The translations under genes were made by a program, and so were the position numbers. Under the pieces are notes generated by a model. That model saw only the letters and a list, made by a program, of their open reading frames with translations, made no database searches and had not been told where the DNA came from. From the NCBI RefSeq assembly GCF_000379685.1, contig NZ_KB903249.1, positions 1,195,911-1,259,910 on the forward strand: a DNA stretch of 64,000 nt, read 5' to 3'. Shown piece by piece: positions 1 through 9,304 of the stretch. This DNA is from Catelliglobosispora koreensis DSM 44566 (lineage in GTDB: Bacteria; Actinomycetota; Actinomycetes; Mycobacteriales; Micromonosporaceae). Position 1 is the stretch's first letter; each line of letters opens with the position of its first letter.

Positions 1-1
1 G

Positions 2-874
2 ATGTCCTGGGCGCTGAAGTTACTCACCGACGGCTTCGGTCTGGACCGGGATCGCTTGTGGGTCACCGTTTTCAGCACTGATGATGAGTCGTTCGTGCTG
101 TGGCAGAAGCTCGGTTTCCCCACGGACCGCATTCAGCGCTTGGGCATCGAGGACAACTACTGGTCCATGGGTGTACCAGGTCCCGGCGGCCCCAACTCAG
201 AACTGTTCTATGACCGCGGGCCGTCTTTCGGGCGTTCCGGTGGGCCGTCGGTCAACTCTGAGCGTTACTTGGAGCTGTGGAATCTGGTCTTCATGCAAGA
301 CGTGCGCGGAAACTCCGACGAGGAGATCCTTGGCCCGTTGCCAGGACGTCATGTGGACACGGGCCTTGGCCTGTCACGTTTGCAGCTGGTTCTCTCCGGG
401 GGCCGGCACGTGCAGGAGCTGGATCCGTTACTGCCCAAAGTTCGTGAACTGACCGGCTCATCGTCTCCCTCGGTGCGCATCGTGGTGGACCACTTGCGGA
501 CGTCGTTGCTCCTGCTGGACGCGGGGGTGGCGCCGGGCAACGATGGACGGTCTTACGTGCTGCGACGGCTTCTGCGCCGGGCGATGCGCCATCTTCACCT
601 GCTTGGCGTCACCGATCCCGTGCTCGGGCAGCTCATCGGGCATCCGCTGGTCTCCCGCGAGGAGCGGGCGTTCACGCGCACCCTCGTGAGGGGACAGAAC
701 ATCCTTCAGCGGGCGCTAGACCGGGGTTCGCTTCCGGTCGAGTTGGTGTTCAAACTCCATGAGACACACGGTTTCCCGGTCGAGCTAACCGAGGAAATCG
801 CCCGTGAGCGCGGCTTCAAAGTCGACCGTGCGGGCTTCGACACCCTCATGGCGTCACACCGCTCCCGCTCCTAA
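2..874 (+). CDS. Alanyl-tRNA synthetase paralogue lacking editing domain (5' end outside window)
   Basis: The visible part is the class II alanyl-tRNA synthetase core that activates alanine and charges tRNA(Ala). GIEDNYWSMG and GPGGPNSELFYD are active-site blocks of AlaRS, and the stretches VLRRLLRRAMRH and HETHGFPVELTEEIARERGF belong to the tRNA-recognition part. The protein ends right after this region, so the editing domain and C-terminal C-Ala domain of housekeeping AlaRS (normally about 850-900 residues) are absent. The frame is open to the window edge and no ribosome site precedes the first Met, which is probably internal. It converges on the deaminase gene and overlaps its end by a few bases. 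It is more likely a specialised second copy or truncated duplicate than the essential enzyme. Confidence 0.85.
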   Translation: MSWALKLLTDGFGLDRDRLWVTVFSTDDESFVLWQKLGFPTDRIQRLGIEDNYWSMGVPGPGGPNSELFYDRGPSFGRSGGPSVNSERYLELWNLVFMQDVRGNSDEEILGPLPGRHVDTGLGLSRLQLVLSGGRHVQELDPLLPKVRELTGSSSPSVRIVVDHLRTSLLLLDAGVAPGNDGRSYVLRRLLRRAMRHLHLLGVTDPVLGQLIGHPLVSREERAFTRTLVRGQNILQRALDRGSLPVELVFKLHETHGFPVELTEEIARERGFKVDRAGFDTLMASHRSRS

Positions 875-1383
875 GACGCTGCCGCTGGGCCCGCGAGAGT
901 TTGGGCCCAGCGGCGGATGCCGTTGTCGGGTGCGGTTTCGCAGAAGCGCTGGAAAAGCTCACGGCACTTGGCGCGATTGATGCCTCCGGCCATGACAGGC
1001 ATCTTGTAGCCCGGCAGATCCGCGGTCGCGGGCTGCCAGGTCGCCGCGATCCCCGCAGCGCCATCGCCCGGCGACTCCAGCCCGTAGTAGATCGCCGAAA
1101 CGCCAAGGGTTGCCGCCGCGCCAAGGCACATGAGGCACGGCTCCAGCGTCGTCGCCATGCGCAGCAGCTTGTCCCGCTTCTGCCATCGCAACTGATGATC
1201 GGCATCCGTGAGCGCGAGCAGCTCCGCGTGCACAAGCCGGCGGTTGAGCGCCCGCTCCTGCGTATAGGCCTTGGCGATCAGCTCATCGCCCGCGAACACG
1301 ACCGCGGCTATGGGCAGTTCACCTAGCTGCAGGGCCTCGGCGGCAACGGCGAGCGCAGCGTCCAGCATCTCCACCGGATTCAC
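871..1383 (-). CDS. Nucleoside/cytidine-type deaminase (CDA superfamily)
   Basis: This is a 170-residue zinc deaminase of the cytidine deaminase-like superfamily, hydrolytically removing an exocyclic amino group from a base or nucleoside in the cytoplasm. The signature HAE (residues 52-54) gives the zinc-binding His and the proton-shuttling Glu, and PCLMC (82-86) gives the two zinc cysteines. Spacing and length resemble TadA/guanine deaminase relatives, but the C-terminal half (GYKMPVMAGG, then an FQRF segment) is unlike canonical TadA, so the substrate is open. The gene is convergent with the AlaRS-like gene. The 190 bases upstream of its start separate it from the divergent RHS gene and show no obvious feature. 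Confidence 0.8.
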   Translation of the reverse strand: MNPVEMLDAALAVAAEALQLGELPIAAVVFAGDELIAKAYTQERALNRRLVHAELLALTDADHQLRWQKRDKLLRMATTLEPCLMCLGAAATLGVSAIYYGLESPGDGAAGIAATWQPATADLPGYKMPVMAGGINRAKCRELFQRFCETAPDNGIRRWAQTLAGPAAAS

Positions 1384-1577
1384 ATTCGCCAGCTTAAGTC
1401 ACGGACGCACCCCCGGTTAGAAACCGGCAATTGCCCCGGCGGGGATGACGTGGTTGCGTAAACGGCTATTCGCAGGGAAAGGCCCAGGTCCGTTTTGGCC
1501 TATTGAACGGCTGGACTGGCTGTCTTAAACTCCCGTGGCTTTGCCCTTCAACATTCAGTTTCTTCACGGGGGTTTTC

Positions 1578-1701
1578 GTGTCGCGTCGATCGCGTGCGTT
1601 CTCATTCATGCTCTCTGGTGTCTTGGTGCTGACGCTGTTCAGCGTTCCCAAGGCGTTAGCGTCCGCCGTGCCTGCCTCCAAGCCCCCCGTGCCCGGCCTC
1701 G
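1578..1701 (+). pseudogene. Signal-peptide segment of the RHS gene, out of frame with the rest
   Basis: A GTG start seven bases after a CGGGGG ribosome site opens a frame that begins MSRRSRAFSF and continues with a hydrophobic core (MLSGVLVLTLF) and an ALASA signal-peptidase site, a typical Sec signal peptide. In this frame the sequence loses RHS-like character within about ten codons. In the next frame the family-like text starts at about 1705 (PDRVSASIAAKLCGNRVEVA) and runs into the large body. A single extra base, most simply in the run of six C at 1683-1688, would account for the shift. Either the gene is broken here or the sequence has a homopolymer error. Confidence 0.6.
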
Positions 1702-1770
1702 CGGCCCGACCGTGTTTCGGCCAGCATTGCGGCGAAGCTTTGCGGCAACCGTGTCGAAGTCGCTGGCGAG

Positions 1771-4700
1771 TTGTCGGAGACGACCCGGGTCTGGGCGGAG
1801 CCGAACGGTTCGATGAGTGCGGATCAAGGTCTTGGGATCGCCCGGTTCCGGCGCGATGGCAAGTGGGTCGATGTCGACCTGACGCTGGAGCACAAGCCGG
1901 ATGGCACGGTGGCGCCCAAGGCGCATCCGAAGGACTTGAAGCTCGCGGGAGCCGCTGGCGCGGGGACGCATTCTCTTGCCGCCGTTGGTGATCCGGGCAA
2001 ACGCCTGGGGATGAGCTGGGCGGGGAACCTGCCGAAGCCGGTGCTCGAAGGCACGAAGGCGACCTACGCGGACGTCAGGCCCGGTATTGATCTGGTGATT
2101 GAGACTACGCGGACCGGTTTCGAGCAGCTGTTCATCGTAAAGAACGCTGATGCGGTACCACATGTTGAGGGTGTTCGTGCAGCGTTGAAGCTCGATGGCC
2201 CTGCGCCTGTCCGTGATGCGGAGGGTGGCCTGTCGTACAAGGATGAATCTGGCAAGGTGGTGGGGCGGACCCCGGCGCCGCTGATGTGGGACGCGGTCAA
2301 AGACCCGCTGACCGGCGACCCGGTCAACGTGAAGCAGGTCGGCATCGACGTCACCACGGCGAAGGCCCGTGGCGGCAAACCCGAGGTGAAGCTGAGCCCG
2401 GACATGCTGTGGCTGAGAGATCCGGCCCGTCAGTTCCCGGTCACGATCGACCCCTATCAGGTGCCAACGTTCTACGGTTTTGACACCTACACCCAAAACG
2501 GCATCAACTATGACCTGTCTTCGTCGAGCGAACTGCGCATCGGCTCACAGAACAGCGGAGTGACGCAAACACGGTCTTATGTTGACGTGCATGCCGGTGG
2601 GCTGCATGGTTCTGTTATCCAAGCCGCTTCTCTCAAGCTTTGGCAGACCGGCGGCGTTTGCAGCGGGAGTGTTGGTGGCTGGCAATCGTTTAGGCCGACG
2701 GCCAGTGCCTACTCGGGCACGCGGTGGTCCAACCAGCCGGGGATCGCGGCATATGACGGCACGTCGACCCAATACTCCTGCGGCGGCTGGGTTGAGATCG
2801 ATATCCGCGGCAACTACCAGTACGCGGCCGACCAGGGCTGGCAGTTCTTCACCGTCGGTTTGAAGGCGGCCTGGGAAGACACCAACTCCTTCTTTAAGAT
2901 CTTCAGATCCGTGGAATCAGGCACCTTGCCGCACGTTTCGCTGACCTGGAACGAACCTCCACAGGTGTCGAACCTTTCGACCAACCCGTCGACCGAGTGC
3001 AAACTCGGCACGGAACGTCCGCACATCTCCTCGCTGACGCCACGTTTTTCGGCAGCCGTGTGGGATAGCGACAACTCAGCGTCCAATCTGCAGTTCGAGT
3101 GGTGGCCGGCCGGCGGGACCGCAGCGATCGGGTCGGCGTCATCCAACGGTGTGCCATCGGGATCTTCGGGTTCGGTGGACGTGCCTCCTGGAGCCTTCGT
3201 CAACGGGCAGAACTATTCGTGGCGTGTGCGTGCCGTTGACCCCTCTGGCTCGCCTGCAGGCAGCTGGTCCTCGTGGTGTGAAGTGACGACCAACATCGAC
3301 AAGCCTGGCGCACCGCTGGTGTCGTCAAAGGACGGTAAGTATCCGGCGGTTCCGGTCGACAACACGTGGGGCCACGGCGGTTACGGCCAGGCCGGAGTGT
3401 TCACGATAACGCCGGCGGCTGGCACCAATGATCTGGCATCGATCGTGTATCAGCTGGACAACCAAACCTCTCCGACGACGGCGAACGCTACCGCCGCAAC
3501 AGATGTCACGATCACCCCTTCCGAGGACGGCGTCCGCACGCTGACCGTCTGGGCGAAGGACAAGGCTGGCAACCAATCTGAGCCCGCCAAGTACGTGTTC
3601 AACGTGGGCCGAGCCGGGCTGTCTCAGCCACTGCCGGGAGCCAACATCGTCAAGCGGTCCAAACTCGCGGTCGATGGCGATTCCACGTATACGAAGGTCC
3701 GGTTCCAGTTCCGGCGAGGTCCTGGTGGTGTGGAGGCCGACATCCCGCTGGGCAACCTGACGACGGCGACCGGCCAGGCCGTCACGGGAACGACTGGGCA
3801 GCCGGTCACATTGGCGGGCCTGAGCGGATACGCGAACTGGACGGCCGTCGATACTCTCGGCACGATCGGTGGTGTCGCCCAGGTCCGCGCCAAGATGTAC
3901 AAGGACAACAGCTTTTCGGCGAATCTGAGCGTGACGCAGCCTTACAGCGGTCGCTGCCTTGATCTCGCAGGCGGCGGCACCGCCAATGGCACACCGATGC
4001 AAATCTGGGATTGCCACGGTGGCGGAAACCAAAAGTTGGAGTACAAGACGGACGGCTCCATCGTCAACCCGCAGAGTGGCCGTTGCCTTGACCCGCTGGG
4101 CGGCACCACGACCGATGGCACGCGAATTGGACTGTATGACTGCCACGGGATGATCAGCCAGAAGTTCGAACAGCGAACCGACGGCTCGATCTACCACCCC
4201 TACAGCGGCAAGTGTTTTGACCCTAACGGCGGCACGACGACCAACGGAACCTTGATCGTCCTCTACACCTGTCATGGCATGATCAGCCAGCAGTTCACCC
4301 CGGTCGAGGCGGCGTATAACACTCAGTGGATCACCGTCAACGTTGATCCCAACGCCGATGGGGCAGCGTCCACTTCGGTCGGTCCTGGCTCAGTGAACCT
4401 GCTTACCGGCGACCACAGCCTCGCCGCGACGGACATCGACGAGTTCGGCCTGTCCGTCTCGCGGTCGGCGTCGTCCCGTGTGCCCGACCACGGGTGGACG
4501 CCACAAGGTGAGCGTCTGACGCCCAACCAGCAGCAGGTGTCCACGGACACCACCGGTTTCTCGAATTACAGCAACATCGTGGACCTCGTCCGGGTGACCG
4601 ATCGTGGCCAGGGATCGTCGACCGACTCGCTGCGCGTGACGCCGGTCGCCACGAAACCGGGCTGGATCAACGAAGGCGACACGTTCAGCCAGATCGGGGC

Positions 4701-5295
4701 TCTGAACCTGACCACGCTCGGCGTGACGGCTGGCAAACGCTACCGCTTCACGGGCTGGATCTACGTTCCGGCAGCGACCGGCTTGAACCCGACGGACGCG
4801 CGCGGTCTGCGACTTACCGCGCATACCGAGGGTCCATACGGCGTTACGGGCGCTCAATCGGTGAAAGCCGGGTGGGTGGATGGCTGGCAGGAACTGTCGG
4901 TGGACTTCACCGTTCCCTCTAACGCCAACTACGCGTTCGTCCGCTTGTATAACGGGTTCAATTTCGGCTCGGGCAAACAGGTTTTCTACGACAACTTGTC
5001 GTTGCGTGAGCTTGTCGCGCCTTTTGGTCCCTCGTGGCGTGGCGGTGCTTCGGATGCGGTGACGGCGAACGAGTATCAGTCGCTGGAGTTCCCCTCAGCT
5101 GACTTGGCGAAGGTGAACATCGTTGGTGGGACGAAACTGACATTCGCCCGAAGCGCTTCGGGCTCGTTCTTCCCGCAACCGGGCGCTGAGGCGCTGACGC
5201 TCACGAAGATCGACGACAGCAAGTACCGGCTGTCCGAACTCGACGGTACCGTCATGGAGTTCGCCAAACCTAGCGGTGCCAACGCTTTATGGTGA
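1771..5295 (+). CDS. RHS-type secreted protein, N-terminal and ricin-B lectin part
   Basis: This 1174-residue frame is the N-terminal body of an actinobacterial RHS polymorphic toxin. The listed TTG start is not convincing; similar sequence begins about 20 codons earlier and the signal peptide lies in another frame. In order: a beta-rich N-terminal region (1-230), a DNRLRE-like domain (about 230-390), a fibronectin III-like part (400-510), Ig-like sequence, and a ricin B-type lectin trefoil (about 718-848) with three repeats such as YSGRCLDLAGG, QSGRCLDPLGG and YSGKCFDPNGG, each followed by a DCHG/TCHG motif. Then come the RHS entry motif (SVNLLTGDHSLAATDIDEFG) and a jelly-roll-like domain. 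The frame stops at TGA in the middle of an otherwise continuous RHS protein and continues in another frame. Confidence 0.8.
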   Translation: MSETTRVWAEPNGSMSADQGLGIARFRRDGKWVDVDLTLEHKPDGTVAPKAHPKDLKLAGAAGAGTHSLAAVGDPGKRLGMSWAGNLPKPVLEGTKATYADVRPGIDLVIETTRTGFEQLFIVKNADAVPHVEGVRAALKLDGPAPVRDAEGGLSYKDESGKVVGRTPAPLMWDAVKDPLTGDPVNVKQVGIDVTTAKARGGKPEVKLSPDMLWLRDPARQFPVTIDPYQVPTFYGFDTYTQNGINYDLSSSSELRIGSQNSGVTQTRSYVDVHAGGLHGSVIQAASLKLWQTGGVCSGSVGGWQSFRPTASAYSGTRWSNQPGIAAYDGTSTQYSCGGWVEIDIRGNYQYAADQGWQFFTVGLKAAWEDTNSFFKIFRSVESGTLPHVSLTWNEPPQVSNLSTNPSTECKLGTERPHISSLTPRFSAAVWDSDNSASNLQFEWWPAGGTAAIGSASSNGVPSGSSGSVDVPPGAFVNGQNYSWRVRAVDPSGSPAGSWSSWCEVTTNIDKPGAPLVSSKDGKYPAVPVDNTWGHGGYGQAGVFTITPAAGTNDLASIVYQLDNQTSPTTANATAATDVTITPSEDGVRTLTVWAKDKAGNQSEPAKYVFNVGRAGLSQPLPGANIVKRSKLAVDGDSTYTKVRFQFRRGPGGVEADIPLGNLTTATGQAVTGTTGQPVTLAGLSGYANWTAVDTLGTIGGVAQVRAKMYKDNSFSANLSVTQPYSGRCLDLAGGGTANGTPMQIWDCHGGGNQKLEYKTDGSIVNPQSGRCLDPLGGTTTDGTRIGLYDCHGMISQKFEQRTDGSIYHPYSGKCFDPNGGTTTNGTLIVLYTCHGMISQQFTPVEAAYNTQWITVNVDPNADGAASTSVGPGSVNLLTGDHSLAATDIDEFGLSVSRSASSRVPDHGWTPQGERLTPNQQQVSTDTTGFSNYSNIVDLVRVTDRGQGSSTDSLRVTPVATKPGWINEGDTFSQIGALNLTTLGVTAGKRYRFTGWIYVPAATGLNPTDARGLRLTAHTEGPYGVTGAQSVKAGWVDGWQELSVDFTVPSNANYAFVRLYNGFNFGSGKQVFYDNLSLRELVAPFGPSWRGGASDAVTANEYQSLEFPSADLAKVNIVGGTKLTFARSASGSFFPQPGAEALTLTKIDDSKYRLSELDGTVMEFAKPSGANALW

Positions 5296-8200
5296 CCGCG
5301 ACATGGACCACTCAGTCCGATTCGGTCAGCCGCTACGTTTACGACACGACGGACAACCGTACGCTCATCAAAAAGGTCATTTCCCCGGCACAACCCGGCG
5401 TCGGCGATTGCACCGCAGCTACGCCAGCCGCGGGCTGTGAAGTCTTGGAATACTTCTACGCCAACGACCGTGTCGACTCGCTCAAGCTCTGGTCATGGGA
5501 TCCGGCGGCTAACGCGATGGCGAGCGTCACCGTGATGACCTACACCTACGACACGAATGGCCGTCTCATCGAGGCGACCGATCCGCGGACGGGTCTAAAG
5601 ACGATCTATGGATACGACAACGACGGCCGGGTCACTTCAGCGACCCCGGCTGGGCAACTGCCGTGGCGGTTCGAGTACGGCGATGTAGATCCTTATAAGG
5701 GCGAGCTGCACCGCGTTCTGCGCTCTTCACTAGTCCCGGGGACTAATGATCAGCTTGGCCCGGACAACATCACGCGCATGGTGTACCGGGTTCCGGTGAC
5801 CCGTAACGAAGGTGGCCCGTACGACCTCGATTACAACGCCATCAGTTCCTGGGGCCAAAAGGATCTGCCGACCGATGCCACAGCCGTGTTCGGCCCCGAA
5901 GACGACCCGTTGGCACAGCATGCGACGTCTTCAACGCCGGGTGCGAATGGCTATCCTTTCGCGACCGTCCACTACCTGAACGCCAACGCCCAAGAGGTAA
6001 ACACCGCAACACCTTCGGCGGCGGGGGTCAATGGTGGCAACATCGACTCCAAGCAGTACGACCGCTATGGCAACGTGGTCTGGTCACTCGAGGCGACAAA
6101 CCGCTCCATCGTCCTGGGGCACCACCCGTCCGCCGCAACGATTTTGGCGGGCCTCAACCTGACGTCGCTTTCGACGTCCGCTCGCGCGGACCAGCTTTCG
6201 ACGCAGTCGGTGTTTTCCTATGACGGCAAAGATCTGGTCCAACAGACCGGTCCAATCGCGGACGCTGTGCTGGAATCCGGTGCCAAGGTGCAAGGCCGCC
6301 CGCGGACCATTCAGACGTACGACGAGGGCAAGCCGGATGGCCAGGAATACCACCTGGAAACCAAAGAGGAGGCCGGGATAGTCGTCGCTGGCCTGGAAGG
6401 GTTGCAGGACAAGCGGACTACGATAACCGGTTACGACGCCGTCAATGGCAGCCACTCCGGCTGGGCGCTGCGCAAGGCGACCAAAATTGTCGCAGACGCG
6501 GGTGGGGAGAATCTCACCGCGTATACCGTGTACGACTCGGCAGGCAAGGTGCTCGAATCTTGGGGCATCGAACAGACCGCGACCAATGGCGCTAAGGAAA
6601 CCATCTATTACACCGCAGGTGCGCAAGCAGCCTTGAGCGAGTGTCAGAACAAGCCACAGTGGGCGGGCCAGCCGTGCGTGACGCGGACGCTGGGCCTTAG
6701 CCTCCCCGTTCGCTGGGTCAAGTCATACAGTCGATACGGCGACGCTGCGATCGTCCGTGAGACCAGCGGCACCACGTGGCGGGAAACGACGACGACGTTC
6801 GATACGGCCGGGCGCGTTAACACCGTCTCTATCGACTCCAACGATTCGTCCGATGTGGACGTACCGATGACGACTACCCTGTATGACGCGACCAACAGCC
6901 AGCCGGTTTCCGTTACGGCGGCGGGTGTCTCGACCCTTACCGAGTACGACAAGCTCGGCCGCGTGGTGAAATACACCAACGCTGACGGTGGTGTGACGAT
7001 ATCCAAGTTCGACCGCTACGGTCGCCCAGCCGAAACAACTGACCCCACGGGTGTCGTCACCTACGCCTACGACCGGGCGATCGAGCCGCGCGGGATGGTT
7101 ACTTCGATTACGGACAGCACAGCGGGCACGTTTACCGCGCGCTACTCACCGGACGGGCAGCTGACTACAGTTGGCTTCCCTGGTGGCATCACCCGTACCG
7201 ACAAGCTGGACACCAACCTCGAGCCCAAGGCACGTGAGTACCGGCTCGACGGGTTGGCCGACCCGATCTACGCGGAGTCGATCGTTGAGAACGCGCATGG
7301 TCAATGGGCTGAGCATGTCTACACCGGCGGTACAAAGCAGTTCGCGTATGACCGGCTGGGCCGTCTAACCAAGACAGTCCACACCTACGACGGACAGTGC
7401 ACGACCCGGGCGTACGAGTTCACGGGAACGGAAGGCAAGCGAACCAACCGGACCGCGAAGAAGATCTGGCTGGCGAGTGCGGGCGGCGCGTGCACGGATA
7501 CCGCAGGAACGCCTTCGGAAACCCTGTCCTATACGTATGACGCAGCCGACCGCATTACCGGCGGCTACGAGTACGACGCGTTTGGGCGCACGAAGGTCAT
7601 GCCGGGTGGACTGACGAACACCTTCTACGCCAATGACATGGTCGCCTCGCAGACGCTGGGAGGCACGACTCAGTCGTGGACACTTGACCCGGCGATGCGC
7701 CTTCGTGCGACCACGGCCGGCTCGGTGACAAAGGTCAACCATTATGACGGATCAACCGACAGCCCAAAGTGGATAGCCGAAGGTAGTGCCTGGACCCGCT
7801 TCGTGGAATCTCCCGAAGGCGACTTCGCTGTCAGCACCACGCATCTCGGCGCCAAGACGCTAAATGCCACCAACCTGCATGGAGACGTCGTCTTCACGCT
7901 CGACCTCGCCAACCCGCAAGCCGGCCCGACTGCGGCCTTCGACTACGACGAGTTCGGTATTCCAACCACAGGGAATGCTGGCCGCTACGGCTGGCTCGGC
8001 GGCAAGCAGCGTTCGGCGGAAGCCCTGGGCGGTGTTGTCCTCATGGGCGTCCGGCTCTACGCGCCCTCCCTGGGCCGCTTCCTGTCCGTCGACCCTGTCG
8101 ACGGCGGATCCGCCAACGCGTACGACTACTGCTACGCCGACCCGATCAATTGCACCGACCTTGACGGCAAGTGGTCCTGGAAGTCGGTCGTTTCCAAGGT

Positions 8201-8753
8201 GGCTGTTGTCGCATCCGTCGCGGCTATTATCCCCGGTCCCATCGGTACCGCCGCAGCCCTCGTTTCCGCCGGTGCGTATGCCGCGACCGGCAACTACAAA
8301 CAAGCCGCCATCATGGCCGGCACCGCTGCTCTATCGTTTGTGGGTGCCGGAGCCGTGGGCGTCGTCGCCGCCAATTCGATCCGTGGCGTGGCTAACGTTT
8401 CGAAACTGACCAAGTTCGGTGCCAGCTATTTTGGCTCAGCCACGAAGGCGATGGCGAAGTTCAGCCAAGGTGTCAAGTGGGGCGCGGGCAAGCTGAAGAC
8501 GGCGAGCTCCCGCGTCAACGAGTGGATTGGCAAGAAGGCATTCGAAAGTAAGTGGATCGGCGGGGCTAGCCGTTTGTTCGGCAACAAGGGTGCTGGCAAA
8601 GGCGTCTCGCCGGGGATCTTGAATCAGCCCGGCAAGGTCGGCCCGCGCTTGGGCTGGAGCATCGGCCCGCGTCCCGGTGGATACGGCTGGGTGTTTCGTG
8701 CCAGGTTCCCTAACCTCAAGAAGTGGGATATTAAGTACGGTCCGCGGGTTTAA
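5289..8753 (+). CDS. RHS/YD-repeat protein, C-terminal part with toxin tip
   Basis: This 1154-residue frame continues the upstream RHS protein after a -1 shift; the two overlap by seven bases (ATGGTGA). Many YD-repeats are visible (YTYDTNGRLIEATDPRTG, YEYDAFGRTKVMPGG) which in known RHS proteins form the beta-barrel that encloses the toxin. The core-closing motif GRFLSVDPVDGGSANAYDYC lies near residues 930-950. After it comes a hydrophobic pretoxin stretch (about 965-1030), then a basic tip of about 100 residues ending WDIKYGPRV, with no toxin family I can name with confidence. The RLGW and WVFRARF pieces in the tip recall nuclease-like RHS tips, but that is a guess. No strong ribosome site precedes the ATG, so independent translation is doubtful. 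Confidence 0.82.
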   Translation: MVTATWTTQSDSVSRYVYDTTDNRTLIKKVISPAQPGVGDCTAATPAAGCEVLEYFYANDRVDSLKLWSWDPAANAMASVTVMTYTYDTNGRLIEATDPRTGLKTIYGYDNDGRVTSATPAGQLPWRFEYGDVDPYKGELHRVLRSSLVPGTNDQLGPDNITRMVYRVPVTRNEGGPYDLDYNAISSWGQKDLPTDATAVFGPEDDPLAQHATSSTPGANGYPFATVHYLNANAQEVNTATPSAAGVNGGNIDSKQYDRYGNVVWSLEATNRSIVLGHHPSAATILAGLNLTSLSTSARADQLSTQSVFSYDGKDLVQQTGPIADAVLESGAKVQGRPRTIQTYDEGKPDGQEYHLETKEEAGIVVAGLEGLQDKRTTITGYDAVNGSHSGWALRKATKIVADAGGENLTAYTVYDSAGKVLESWGIEQTATNGAKETIYYTAGAQAALSECQNKPQWAGQPCVTRTLGLSLPVRWVKSYSRYGDAAIVRETSGTTWRETTTTFDTAGRVNTVSIDSNDSSDVDVPMTTTLYDATNSQPVSVTAAGVSTLTEYDKLGRVVKYTNADGGVTISKFDRYGRPAETTDPTGVVTYAYDRAIEPRGMVTSITDSTAGTFTARYSPDGQLTTVGFPGGITRTDKLDTNLEPKAREYRLDGLADPIYAESIVENAHGQWAEHVYTGGTKQFAYDRLGRLTKTVHTYDGQCTTRAYEFTGTEGKRTNRTAKKIWLASAGGACTDTAGTPSETLSYTYDAADRITGGYEYDAFGRTKVMPGGLTNTFYANDMVASQTLGGTTQSWTLDPAMRLRATTAGSVTKVNHYDGSTDSPKWIAEGSAWTRFVESPEGDFAVSTTHLGAKTLNATNLHGDVVFTLDLANPQAGPTAAFDYDEFGIPTTGNAGRYGWLGGKQRSAEALGGVVLMGVRLYAPSLGRFLSVDPVDGGSANAYDYCYADPINCTDLDGKWSWKSVVSKVAVVASVAAIIPGPIGTAAALVSAGAYAATGNYKQAAIMAGTAALSFVGAGAVGVVAANSIRGVANVSKLTKFGASYFGSATKAMAKFSQGVKWGAGKLKTASSRVNEWIGKKAFESKWIGGASRLFGNKGAGKGVSPGILNQPGKVGPRLGWSIGPRPGGYGWVFRARFPNLKKWDIKYGPRV

Positions 8754-9145
8754 TGACTTCCATGGAGAGTGAGTTCGCGACGAGGCTTCGGCGCTTGCTT
8801 CAGTCGGTGGCGGGACGAGCCGCCATCGACTGGCGGCTCAGCCCTCAGGGTGTTTCGTACGTCGAAGTGATGCCTGCGAACCCACGGGCGCTTTCGTTCA
8901 GCGTCGCCTGGAGTTCCCACGAGATCGTGATTGGATTTGCTGGCGCGGACCGTATCGAGCTGGGACCGCCAGACGAGGATGCGGACCTTGCCCTTCAGGC
9001 TGCTGAAGCAATCCTCACGGGGCGAGGGGTGCATGGAAGGCATCACGGGACGGTTTGGGTAGCGCTACAGCTGTCTGGTGGTGAGACACTGAGTACGTTG
9101 CCACATCGAAAAGTTACTCCTGCAGGCGCGTTAGAGGCGTATTAG
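8753..9145 (+). CDS. Candidate immunity protein for the RHS toxin tip
   Basis: A 130-residue cytoplasmic protein with no signal peptide and no family I recognise. Its ATG shares one base with the TAA stop of the RHS gene (TAATG), the arrangement expected for translationally coupled toxin-immunity pairs. It has an acidic middle (GADRIELGPPDEDADLALQA), opposite in charge to the basic toxin tip. Established knowledge: polymorphic RHS toxin genes are normally followed at once by a small specific immunity gene. The role is therefore inferred from position and charge. A second in-frame Met three codons later is an alternative start. Confidence 0.6.
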   Translation: MTSMESEFATRLRRLLQSVAGRAAIDWRLSPQGVSYVEVMPANPRALSFSVAWSSHEIVIGFAGADRIELGPPDEDADLALQAAEAILTGRGVHGRHHGTVWVALQLSGGETLSTLPHRKVTPAGALEAY

Positions 9146-9149
9146 TAAA

Positions 9150-9266
9150 GCGGGCTTCCCCTGCTCGCCGAACGCCAAGGTTCTCGTGTATGCCGAGCAG
9201 GACGACCGGGTCAACGCGTTCTTCACCGAGGCTGGTCAACGTTACAACGCGCGGGTGGCGGCTTAG
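9150..9266 (+). pseudogene. C-terminal remnant of an unidentified gene
   Basis: Just after the immunity gene, an open stretch without a start codon reads AGFPCSPNAKVLVYAEQDD and then RVNAFFTEAGQRYNARVAA before a TAG stop. The composition is that of real protein, but there is no start, no ribosome site, and the frame does not continue the immunity gene. It looks like the tail of a displaced toxin or immunity cassette, as is common downstream of RHS loci. I cannot name the family. Confidence 0.35.
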
Positions 9267-9304
9267 GCGTACACAAAGATGATTGTATCTATCATCATGA
9301 CTAG

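Noticed and set aside
5286-5295. Programmed -1 frameshift in the RHS gene
   Set aside because: The sequence GCTTTATGGTGA lacks a canonical slippery heptamer and no stimulatory structure was seen; a mutation or sequence error is simpler.
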